A program made the position numbers and the translations under genes. Shown piece by piece: positions 7,907-15,228 of a DNA stretch of 64,000 bases. The notes below the pieces were generated by a model. The model did no database searches and was not told the origin of the DNA. It worked only from the letters and a program-made list of their open reading frames with translations. Source of the DNA: G963422745 sp963422745 (GTDB lineage: Bacteria > Actinomycetota > Acidimicrobiia > Acidimicrobiales > Aldehydirespiratoraceae); the NCBI GenBank assembly GCA_963422745.1, contig OY730477.1, positions 1,116,001-1,180,000 of the forward strand, given 5' to 3'. The stretch's first letter is position 1, and the number at the start of each line of letters is the position of its first letter.

Positions 7907-8408
7907 CTGTCGGCTGTCGTTGCGGTCTTCTAAAGTGAACGCTGGAGGTTACGCAGGGTGGCTCGAGCGGGCTTGCTGATCGACCTGGTTGAGGCCGAGC
8001 GTCGCGGCAACAAGCAGCGATTCCGTAACCTCGTCGAAGCGATCATTGCTGAGGAACGCGCCAAGCACACCACTTGGTCGCTGACCGACTCTCCGAGCTC
8101 ATAACCACCGTCGGATCGGCGGACCTCTTGGCGTCCGACGTTGCGTCCGCTCGCGTCAGTGAGCTGCTTGTTGACCTCGTACCCCAGCGTCGCTTGGAGT
8201 CGATTCAGCTTGGGCCAGCGATTCGTACCGCTGTTGAGGAGCTGATCGAAGAACACAAGCGAGTGGACCTTTTGCGCAGCTACGGGATCGAACCTCGGAG
8301 CCGTGTCCTTTTGGACGGCCCGCCGGGCAATGGCAAGACCACCCTTGCCGAGGCGATCCGCCTGCGAGACGATGCTGCCGCTTTACGTGGTGCGCTACGA
8401 GGGCGTCG
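7907..8408 (+). repeat. Direct repeat, left copy (AAA+ gene 5' half)
   Basis: This stretch matches 9571-10072 with a constant offset of 1664 bases, including the upstream promoter/RBS region. Differences include a one-base loss near 8067 and a one-base gain near 8355. Homology ends in CGAGGGCGTCG. Confidence 0.9.
7958..8408 (+). pseudogene. Truncated, frame-shifted copy of the AAA+ ATPase gene
   Basis: It begins with GTG and the same VARAGLLIDLVEAERRGNK start as the intact gene at 9622 and keeps the Walker A region GPPGNGKTT. A single-base deletion near 8067 and an insertion near 8355 break the frame. At CGAGGGCGTCG (8398-8408) the sequence switches to an antisense DUF488 fragment, so the Walker B half is missing. 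Confidence 0.85.
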
Positions 8409-8562
8409 GCCAGTGCGACCTTCGAGAACCGCGCTTACGGGAGATCGCGTTGAGTCGGGCGTCAATGAGGATCTCAACGTCGTTGTCTACAAAGAGGTTC
8501 ACGAACTCGTCGATGTCGCGTTCTTGGTATCCGACAGAAACGACCGCGGCACTGGTGGCAGA
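8398..8562 (-). pseudogene. DUF488 gene fragment inside the AAA+ relic
   Basis: The bases align nearly without gaps to 6677-6841 at high identity, in the same minus orientation. The left junction lies in an 11-bp sequence, CGAGGGCGTCG, present in both the AAA+ and DUF488 genes, which suggests microhomology-mediated joining. Confidence 0.85.
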
Positions 8563-8595
8563 GCCGAGTGAGGTCGTTCTTGAGCTCGGAGAGGA
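8563..8595 (+). pseudogene. 33-bp mazF fragment
   Basis: GCCGAGTGAGGTCGTTCTTG and the following bases match mazF positions 7558-7590 with one mismatch. It directly adjoins the DUF488 fragment, so the block is a stitched mosaic of three neighbouring genes. Confidence 0.75.
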
Positions 8596-8615
8596 TGTAC
8601 CGCCCGGGAGGCTGG

Positions 8616-8957
8616 TCACACTGCTTCAGGTGTGGCGCCGACGTGAATTGGAATGGCGGTCTCGTTCTCGCCGTCGTCAAAGACAGCCAGGATCTGCAGG
8701 TCGGCGCCCAAGCCTTGGATGTAGTTCCGCAGCGTCGACAGCAGAAGATCGCCGCCGCGCTCGAGTTGAGAAACCGCTGACTGCGAGATACCCAGCTCGG
8801 CGGCCACCTCGGTCTGAGAGCGATCGAGCGAACGGCGAAGCTCGTAGAGGCCGATCTCAGCGAGCGTATCGGCGCGCAGCGCAGCAAGACGCTCAGCGGC
8901 GCCGGATCGCTTGGCAACCTTGTCGTGCAGTTCGCGGTAGCTCTTGGTGGATCCCAA
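8616..8957 (-). CDS. XRE-family (HigA-like) antitoxin without an adjacent toxin
   Basis: A helix-turn-helix reads SQTEVAAELGISQSAVSQLE, preceded by YRELHDKVAKRSGAAERLAALR and ADTLAEIGLYELRRSL. It is followed by STLRNYIQGLGADLQILAVF, a layout common in solo or HigA-type antitoxins of about 110 residues. TTG 8957 gives the expected start just before SYRELH; a longer ORF continues to 9104 but the extra residues look non-conserved. No HigB-like toxin frame is visible on either side, and the downstream side is the recombination mosaic. Confidence 0.7.
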   Translation of the reverse strand: MGSTKSYRELHDKVAKRSGAAERLAALRADTLAEIGLYELRRSLDRSQTEVAAELGISQSAVSQLERGGDLLLSTLRNYIQGLGADLQILAVFDDGENETAIPIHVGATPEAV

Positions 8958-9118
8958 ATTCGAGGAGGTTGTAGAGATATTCAATCGATAGAACTCCGGT
9001 GGCACAAAGCTCTCTAAGGGAGACTTAGCGGCTGTCAACATTCCTACGGGTCGACTCCTACGATGCCAGGATGGGTTGATGGGACGCCGAGACGCCGTCG
9101 GCAAGGTTCGTTGCCTGG

Positions 9119-9399
9119 TTACATCGTTTCCGTCATGCCGTGATCACCGATGGTGATCACTTTGGTCTGGGGCCGGTTAATCGCGCTGAGAATGATCCAG
9201 ACGATTCCCCACAACCCCGCCGTGAATATGGTGAGCAGGAGGTGGAGTGTGTGGTTTGGTCGACGGCCGCCGACCAGTATCACTTGTGTGGCCGATCGTG
9301 ACTGCACCGCGTACCCGTTGGCGACGAGTACGGCTACCCGTTCGTCAACTGTCTGGGCGTAGTTCGGATCTTGGGGGGGGGGGGGGTCGGGTCGGTCAT
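9119..9399 (-). CDS. Small membrane protein interrupted at a poly-C tract (possible ON/OFF switch)
   Basis: ATG 9399-9397 has AGGAGA 5 nt upstream and opens MTDPTPPPP, then enters a run of 14 C. With 14 C the frame continues as KIRTTPRQ and ends. One more or two fewer C would give QDPNYAQTVDERVAVLVANG. That frame continues into GGRRPNHTLHLLLTIFTAGLWGIVWIIL, a common actinobacterial membrane-anchor motif. The 3' part can also be read from an internal GTG at 9307. As read, the gene is out of phase; a real population mixture or a sequencing miscount are both possible. Confidence 0.65.
9373..9386 (+). repeat. 14-G homopolymer within codons of the membrane-protein gene
   Basis: There are fourteen consecutive G on the plus strand (C on the coding strand). 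The tract length decides the reading frame of the gene at 9119-9399. Confidence 0.85.
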
Positions 9400-9570
9400 T
9401 GTTCTCCTGCCTTGTGGGTTCCGTAGAAGGCTATAACGGTTGGTATGCATGTTCGCATCCGGGTGTGACAGTGCCCTCCTTAGGTGCCACAGCCGGTGCG
9501 AAGTAGGTGTGATGACGGGTCTGGACTGAAGATTGGCGAGCATGGTCGCTTAGGTGTGGTTGCCCGATTG

Positions 9571-10072
9571 CTGTCGGCTGTTGTTCAGGTCTTCTAAAGT
9601 GAACGCTGGAGGTTACGCAGGGTGGCTCGAGCGGACTTGCTGATCGACTTGGTTGAGGCCGAGCGTCGCGGCAACAAGCAGCGATTCCGTACCCTCGTCG
9701 AAGCGATCATTGCTGAGGAGCGCGCCAAGCAACACCACTTGGTCGCTGACCGGCTCTCCGAGCTCATAACCACCGTCGGATCGTCGGACCTCTTGGCGCG
9801 TGACGATGCGTCTGCACGCGTCAGCGAGCTGCTTGTTGACCTCGTACCCCAACGCCGCTTGGAGTCGATTCAGCTCAGGCCAACGATTCGCACTGCGGTC
9901 GAGGAGCTGATCGAGGAACACAAGCGAGTGGACCTTTTGCGCAGCTACGGGATCGAGCCTCGGAGCCGTGTCCTTTTGGACGGCCCGCCGGGCAATGGCA
10001 AGACCACCCTTGCCGAGGCGATCGCCTGCGAGACGATGCTGCCGTTTTACGTGGTGCGCTACGAGGGCGTCG
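9571..10072 (+). repeat. Direct repeat, right copy (AAA+ gene 5' half)
   Basis: This is the partner of 7907-8408. It contains the intact 5' end of the AAA+ gene with its upstream TAAAGT and GGAGG elements. Confidence 0.9.
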
Positions 10073-10608
10073 TGTCCAGCTTTCTTGGGGAAACGGCATC
10101 ACGGCTTGATGCGGTGTTCGAGTTCGCGCGGACCAGGCGTTGTGTCCTGTTCTTCGACGAGTTCGACTCCATCGCCAAGGAACGCTCAGATGCCCACGAG
10201 ACGGGTGAGATCAAGCGGGTCGTCTCGACGCTGCTTCTGCAGATCGACCGCCTGCCCGCCCACGTGGTGGTGATCTGCTCGACCAATCATTCTGAGCTTT
10301 TGGACCGGGCAGCTTGGCGCAGGTTCCAGTTGCGGCTCGAACTCGATGCGCCCACCAGGGCTGGCGCTACGGAGTTTCTGGAGAGGCTGAAGGCTCGTCT
10401 CGGTGGCGATCTCGGTCTGGCTCCGCGGACTCTGGCCGACAAGCTCCGAGGTGCCAGCTACGCCGAACTCGAACAGGTCGCAGTCGACATCAGACGCCGA
10501 CTCGTTCTTGAACTGCCGGGCGGCGAAGCGGCGAGTATCGCTAGTTCAAGGGTTGAACAGTGGCGGACCCAGGCGCATCCAGCTCCCGAACGGCGATTCC
10601 GTATATGA
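9622..10608 (+). CDS. AAA+ family ATPase
   Basis: This 328-residue protein starts from GTG 9622 with GGAGG about 10 nt upstream. A helical N-terminus (residues 1-90, LLIDLVEAERRGNKQRF) precedes one AAA+ module: Walker A DGPPGNGKTT near residue 120, Walker B CVLFFDEFDS near 175, a sensor/arginine-finger region around ICSTNHSELLDRAAWRRF, and a helical lid. Such single-module ATPases usually act with a partner protein; from memory, many actinobacterial relatives sit next to a subtilisin-like (S8) protease gene. No partner is seen here: 10609-10778 holds only short frames and the next gene is a transporter. Its 5' half is duplicated upstream as a pseudogene. Confidence 0.8.
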   Translation: MARADLLIDLVEAERRGNKQRFRTLVEAIIAEERAKQHHLVADRLSELITTVGSSDLLARDDASARVSELLVDLVPQRRLESIQLRPTIRTAVEELIEEHKRVDLLRSYGIEPRSRVLLDGPPGNGKTTLAEAIACETMLPFYVVRYEGVVSSFLGETASRLDAVFEFARTRRCVLFFDEFDSIAKERSDAHETGEIKRVVSTLLLQIDRLPAHVVVICSTNHSELLDRAAWRRFQLRLELDAPTRAGATEFLERLKARLGGDLGLAPRTLADKLRGASYAELEQVAVDIRRRLVLELPGGEAASIASSRVEQWRTQAHPAPERRFRI

Positions 10609-10778
10609 CGCAGTCGAGGGTTTCCCGCGCTTGGGTAAGTTCCAGAACCTCATTTCGGGTCGACTTCTTAGGCCTGAGGCGGGCCAGCCTAATCCGCGGA
10701 GCAGGCCGGTCGGCATCAAGTATTCGGTCCTAGCATGGCCTGACCGTCGACCGGGTTCGGGATCCCGAGGAGGCCGAG

Positions 10779-11603
10779 ATGGGCGCTCTCTTCGGCCTTT
10801 TGACATCGCTCAGCATCACGACTTCGGAATTATTTGCCAGGCGCATCACCAACGAGATCGGCCCCGTCGTCGCAGCTAGCATTGCCAGCCTCGTTGCAGC
10901 TGGCACGGCGCTTTGCACCGCGTTCGTCACCCAGGGTGAGCCAACCCTGGGTGACCTGACTCTCGGAGCGTTATCGGGGGTGTTCTTCGGGCTTGGTCTT
11001 GCCACCTACTTGCAGGGTGTTTTCTTTTCTTCCTCCGCTGTCATCGGGCCCACTTCGGCTGCGCTAACGGCGCTGATCCCATTCGGTTACGCGGCCGTGG
11101 CGACCGCACTACCGCCGCCGATGGCGTTTCTTGGGGCGGGCGGGGCAGTCGTGGGCCTCGTACTCGTGACCGTCGGCGGTGGCGTGGGCAGCAACGTGGC
11201 TGCGGGTTTTCCTTTGGGCCTGATCTCGGGCCTCGGCTATGGGGTTGGCACGGCGTTGCTTATTGAGGCCGATGATGCCTCAGGGCAGTGGCCGGTGGCG
11301 GCACAACGCGCCACTGCCTTCGTGGCCATTGCCGTGTACGCCATGCTGCTGCGGCGCCCGCTGCTGCCGCCCAGGGCTTTCGCTGGTAACGCTCTGCTGG
11401 CGGGGATCGCTGCGGGGATGAGTTCGGTCCTGTTGCTAGCGGGCCTCTCTACGAATGCGGCCGCGGCGTCGGTAACCGCAAGCCTGTACCCGGCGTCCAG
11501 CGTCATCGTCGGACGGGTCTGCTTCTCCGATGCGGTGACACGAACACAGGTGCTCGGTCTCGCCGTCGTGATCGGTGCAACAACGGCGATAGTCCTTGCA
11601 TGA
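10779..11603 (+). CDS. EamA/DMT-family transporter
   Basis: This 274-residue, very hydrophobic protein has about 9-10 predicted helices arranged as two repeats: residues 1-130 opening GALFGLLTSLSITTSELFAR, and from about 145 (FPLGLISGLGYGVGTALL). It ends ASLYPASSVIVGRVCF...LGLAVVIGATTAIVLA, which is the usual EamA closing motif. AGGAGG lies 5 nt before the ATG. It probably exports a small metabolite; the substrate is unknown. The 240 bases downstream carry nothing I can name. Confidence 0.8.
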   Translation: MGALFGLLTSLSITTSELFARRITNEIGPVVAASIASLVAAGTALCTAFVTQGEPTLGDLTLGALSGVFFGLGLATYLQGVFFSSSAVIGPTSAALTALIPFGYAAVATALPPPMAFLGAGGAVVGLVLVTVGGGVGSNVAAGFPLGLISGLGYGVGTALLIEADDASGQWPVAAQRATAFVAIAVYAMLLRRPLLPPRAFAGNALLAGIAAGMSSVLLLAGLSTNAAAASVTASLYPASSVIVGRVCFSDAVTRTQVLGLAVVIGATTAIVLA

Positions 11604-11843
11604 ACCCGGAAAGGGTGCGAAATCTACCGATGATTGTTGAGGCATATGCAGACCTGGGCAGACTGAACTCGCGTGAGATTCCAACGGTTCCTGACTAGGC
11701 CCGTCGGGGATCAGCGGATGTTGCTTGGCCACACGCGGGCGTTGCTCTGGACCAGAGATTGTGATCTTGATCTGGGGGCGAGACTGCAAGCCGTACTGAC
11801 ATACCGAGGTAATCTGGGCCGGATCGTAGTCGCACGGCGCTTC

Positions 11844-12620
11844 TCAACGGGCTCGCCAGTCCGGCGGCCGCTTTTCGGTCCAGGCACGGAGGCCTTCGGC
11901 TGCGTCGTCGGTTGCGCCCACCAAGCGCCGCATCGTCTCGCCCATACGAACCGCGTCACTCCAACCCATTCTGCGGCCTCGACGGGCCATTTCGTTGGTT
12001 GCACGTACTGCCAGGGGCGCACCTCGGCAAAGCCGCTCGGCCAGTCCGCGAGCTGCGCTCATGAGGTCGTCGTGGGGGAAGACCCGCCACGCGAGCCCGA
12101 TCCGCTTTGCGTGTTCAGCGTCAATTGCCTCGCCGGTTAGTAGCAGCTCCAAGGCGTCTGGCATTGCTACGTGATCCGGCAGGCGCAGAGCGCCGACAAT
12201 CGTGGCCATGCCGATCCGCACCTCCGGATAGGCGAACGTCGCCCGTTCGCTCGCAAAGACAAAATCGCACGCCAATACAGCAGTAAGGCCGTAACCGATA
12301 CAGGGGCCGTTCACGGCTGCGATGGTGGGCTTCCAGATCTCCATGCCGGACTCAAACGTCGTAATCGTTGGCCATTCCCAGAACGATCCTGGCCAGTTCC
12401 CGGCTGACCCTGTTCCGTCTTTCAGGTCGGCTCCTGCACAAAAGGCCCTCCCTGTGCCGGTTACGATCGCTACCCAGGCTTCGTCGTCGGCCCGAAACGC
12501 GGTCCACGCCGCGTCCAAGGCGTCGCGCATTGTCTTGTTGACAGCGTTGAGTGCCTCGGGCCGGTTGTAGGTGATGGTGGCGACGTGGCCGTCGCGTTCA
12601 TACAGCGCCGCGTCCGACAT
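11844..12620 (-). CDS. Enoyl-CoA hydratase/isomerase (crotonase) family protein
   Basis: This 258-residue protein starts from ATG 12620 (MSDAALYERDGHVATITYNR). Crotonase features are the substrate-binding loop RAFCAGADLKD, the oxyanion-hole region AAVNGPCIGYGL, and FAYPEVRIGM with the second catalytic Glu. The first catalytic Glu of true hydratases (GGGxE) is replaced, because the segment reads GYGLTAVLACD. The reaction may therefore differ (isomerase, hydrolase or weak hydratase). It is convergent with the transporter and divergent from acs, consistent with an acyl-CoA metabolism pair. Confidence 0.8.
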   Translation of the reverse strand: MSDAALYERDGHVATITYNRPEALNAVNKTMRDALDAAWTAFRADDEAWVAIVTGTGRAFCAGADLKDGTGSAGNWPGSFWEWPTITTFESGMEIWKPTIAAVNGPCIGYGLTAVLACDFVFASERATFAYPEVRIGMATIVGALRLPDHVAMPDALELLLTGEAIDAEHAKRIGLAWRVFPHDDLMSAARGLAERLCRGAPLAVRATNEMARRGRRMGWSDAVRMGETMRRLVGATDDAAEGLRAWTEKRPPDWRAR

Positions 12621-12676
12621 CGGTCCAGCTTTGCTCGTCGGAGTTCGCTGACCGAAATCCTGACTGCCACTATTGT

Positions 12677-12843
12677 GTCGTGTCACCACCCAGCCCCGAG
12701 GGCGCGCTCAGCAAGAGCTGCTTAGCCAGGGTTACAGTCCTAGTCGTGTCACCACCCAACCACCGAGGGCGCGCTGAACTCAGGCCTCGATTCACCGCAT
12801 CAATACAGGTCGTGTCACCACCCAGCCCGAGGGCGCGCTCAGC
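12677..12843. repeat. Three spaced 35-37-bp repeats between two acyl-CoA genes
   Basis: GTCGTGTCACCACCCA and the following CGAGGGCGCGCT occur at 12677-12712, 12743-12779 and 12809-12843, separated by unique 30- and 29-base segments. The copies differ by small indels in the middle. The regular period of about 66 bases lies in the divergent promoter region, so a regulatory role is possible. Confidence 0.75.
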
Positions 12844-12879
12844 GCCTCAGCCCGCAAAACAGTAGCGAGGACGCCGCTT

Positions 12880-14871
12880 ATGGCCGAAGGTTCGATCGAA
12901 ACATATGAGACGGAGGCTCGGCGGTTCCCGCCAGCCCAGGAATTCGCAGCGCGGGCCAACATCGCCGATCGATCGATGTACGCCGAAGCCGAAGCCGACT
13001 TCGAAGCGTTCTGGGCACGCCACGCCCGGGAGTTGATCACCTGGCACCGTGATTTCGACACAACCCTGGAGTGGGACCTGCCGTTCGCCAAGTGGTTCGT
13101 TGGCGGGGAACTCAACGTGTCGTACAACTGTCTTGACCGCCACGTTGAGGACGGCTTGGGCGACAAGGTGGCGTTTCACTGGGAGGGCGAACCGGGAGAC
13201 ACACTGGCCGTTACCTACGCTGAGCTGCTCGTTCAGGTCTGCAGGTTCGCGAACATCTTGAAAGGGTTCGGACTGGGCCGGGGCGACCGAGTAGCCATCT
13301 ACATGCCGATGGTGATCGAGCTGCCGATCGCCATGCTTGCGTGCACCCGTATCGGCGTGGCGCACTCCGTGATCTTCGGCGGGTTCTCGCCCGACGCCAT
13401 CACCGACCGCTGCCAAGACGCCGAGGCCAGACTGGTGATTACTGCAGACGCTGGCTGGCGGCGCGGCGAGCCGTCGCCCTTGAAGCCCAACGTTGATGCC
13501 GCCCTCGACGCAGGGGCGTCCTCGGTTGAGCACGTGATAGTCGTTAACCGTTGCGAAACAGACCCGGTCATGGTCGCGGGCCGCGACCACTGGTGGCACG
13601 ACCTCATGGCCGAAGCTTCTCCGTACTGCCAGGCCGAGCCGATGGACAGCGAGCAGTTGCTGTACCTGCTCTACACCTCCGGGACCACGGCGAAACCCAA
13701 GGGCATCATGCATACCACAGGCGGATACCTGACGCAGGTGGCCTTCACCCACAGGTACGTGTTCGACATAAGGGCGGACACCGACGTCTACTGGTGCGCC
13801 GCTGACATCGGGTGGGTGACCGGACACAGCTACATCGTGTACGGGCCACTCGCCAACGGCTGCACATCGGTTATGTATGAGGGCACGCCCGATACTCCCC
13901 GCCCTGCGGAGCGGTCCGGCGACCGCGCCGTGTGGCCCAAGGACCGGCTCTGGGACATCGTTGAGCGTTACGGTGTGACGCAGCTCTACACGGCACCCAC
14001 CGCGATTCGCACGTTCATGAAATGGGGGCCGCATTGGCCAGCCGGTAGGGACCTGTCGACCCTCCGGGTGTTGGGCACCGTCGGTGAACCAATCAACCCC
14101 GAAGCGTGGATGTGGTATCACGAACACATCGGTGCAGGGCGGTGCCCGATTGTCGATACTTGGTGGCAGACCGAGACGGGCGCCCACATGATCTCTCCGC
14201 TTCCGGGAGTGACGACCACTAAGCCGGGCTCGGCAACCCAGCCCATCCCGGGCGTGTTCGCCGAGGTGGTTGACGATGCAGGTGTGCCGGTTGTTGAGGG
14301 AGGCGGCTACCTCACCCTGACTAAGCCGTGGCCGTCAATGCTGCGCGGCATTTGGGGCGACCCTAAGCGTTTCGTCGACACCTACTGGTTGACCTATCCG
14401 GGCCGGTACTTCGCTGGCGACGGCTGCCGGATCGACGCCGACGGCTACCTGTGGCTGCTTGGCCGGGTTGACGACGTGATGAACGTGTCGGGTCACCGCA
14501 TCTCCACCGCCGAGGTGGAATCTGCTCTAGTTGACCACCCTGGGGTGGCCGAAGCAGCGGTCGTTGGCGCCACAGACTCCCTCACCGGGCAGGCGATTGT
14601 TGGCTACGTGATCCTCATCGGCTCGGTCTCAGCCGATGAAGATCTGCGAGAGGAGATCCGCCAACACGTAGCTCGCAAACTCGGGCCCACCGCCCGCCCC
14701 AAGGCAGTGTTCTTGGTACCGGACCTGCCCAAGACCCGTTCAGGCAAGATCATGCGCAGACTGCTACGCGACGTGGCCGACGGCCAGGAGCTCGGCGACA
14801 TAACCACCCTGGCCGATCCGTCAGTGGTTGCCGCCATCCGCGCCGGTGCCGCCACAGCCAGCGAGGATTGA
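12880..14871 (+). CDS. acs: Acetyl-CoA synthetase (AMP-forming)
   Basis: This 663-residue, full-length protein activates acetate with ATP and CoA through acetyl-AMP. Landmarks are the N-terminal acetyl-CoA-synthetase cap (FWARHARELITWH), FGGFSPDAITDRC, the P-loop YTSGTTAKPKGI, CAADIGWVTGHSYIVYGPL, the adenine-binding DTWWQTETG, GRYFAGDGC, the hinge GRVDDVMNVSGHRIS and the regulatory acetylation-site lysine region KTRSGKIMRRLL. Two deviations from the common P-loop consensus (S to T and G to A in SGTTAKPKG) are conservative. It is divergent from the crotonase gene across the repeat region. Confidence 0.93.
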   Translation: MAEGSIETYETEARRFPPAQEFAARANIADRSMYAEAEADFEAFWARHARELITWHRDFDTTLEWDLPFAKWFVGGELNVSYNCLDRHVEDGLGDKVAFHWEGEPGDTLAVTYAELLVQVCRFANILKGFGLGRGDRVAIYMPMVIELPIAMLACTRIGVAHSVIFGGFSPDAITDRCQDAEARLVITADAGWRRGEPSPLKPNVDAALDAGASSVEHVIVVNRCETDPVMVAGRDHWWHDLMAEASPYCQAEPMDSEQLLYLLYTSGTTAKPKGIMHTTGGYLTQVAFTHRYVFDIRADTDVYWCAADIGWVTGHSYIVYGPLANGCTSVMYEGTPDTPRPAERSGDRAVWPKDRLWDIVERYGVTQLYTAPTAIRTFMKWGPHWPAGRDLSTLRVLGTVGEPINPEAWMWYHEHIGAGRCPIVDTWWQTETGAHMISPLPGVTTTKPGSATQPIPGVFAEVVDDAGVPVVEGGGYLTLTKPWPSMLRGIWGDPKRFVDTYWLTYPGRYFAGDGCRIDADGYLWLLGRVDDVMNVSGHRISTAEVESALVDHPGVAEAAVVGATDSLTGQAIVGYVILIGSVSADEDLREEIRQHVARKLGPTARPKAVFLVPDLPKTRSGKIMRRLLRDVADGQELGDITTLADPSVVAAIRAGAATASED

Positions 14872-15228
14872 GCGGCCGAGATTGCATAACCGGGGCAGCG
14901 AGATCGCAGGACCGGGGTAGCAGGTACTGGTCGTAGACCGACTGCCCGTCGCAGGTCAAACAGCAAGACAGCCGCCCAGCGGGTTTTGCTCGAGAGACAG
15001 CTGTGAGTCTCAGCAGGGAGTTCCAGGCCGATGAATCGGCCCCTGCCTCCTCGGCATCACTACCAGAACACTGAGCCCTGCTCATTAACAGGTATTGGCC
15101 TAACAGGTATTGGCCCTGCCCAGATCAATTTACAAGGCAGAAGTGTTCTTCTGTGGAGTCTGGGTGGGCTTGGGCGTGCTTGATTCTCCACTTGACCACC
15201 CGCCAAATCAAGGTAATACTCTCATAGC
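14872..15228. other. Boundary region before the protease array
   Basis: No gene is seen. It holds a short tandem repeat (AACAGGTATTGGCCT twice, around 15088-15115), then the class I upstream block that recurs before other array genes (GGGCGTGCTTGATTCTCCACTTGACC), and finally the -10 element of copy 1. Confidence 0.6.
15217..15222 (+). promoter_or_regulatory. -10 element of copy 1 (TACTCT)
   Basis: It lies 6 nt before GTG 15229, leaving no room for a ribosome-binding site. This implies a leaderless transcript. Confidence 0.6.

Noticed and set aside
12677..12843. CRISPR-like array (three repeats, 29-30 bp spacers)
   Set aside because: The repeats differ by internal indels, have only three copies and no cas genes nearby, and lie in a promoter region. 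A true array would have near-identical repeats.
12847..14187. Long minus-strand frame of 446 codons inside acs
   Set aside because: It is antisense to a full-length acetyl-CoA synthetase and shows only the composition expected of a GC-rich shadow frame.
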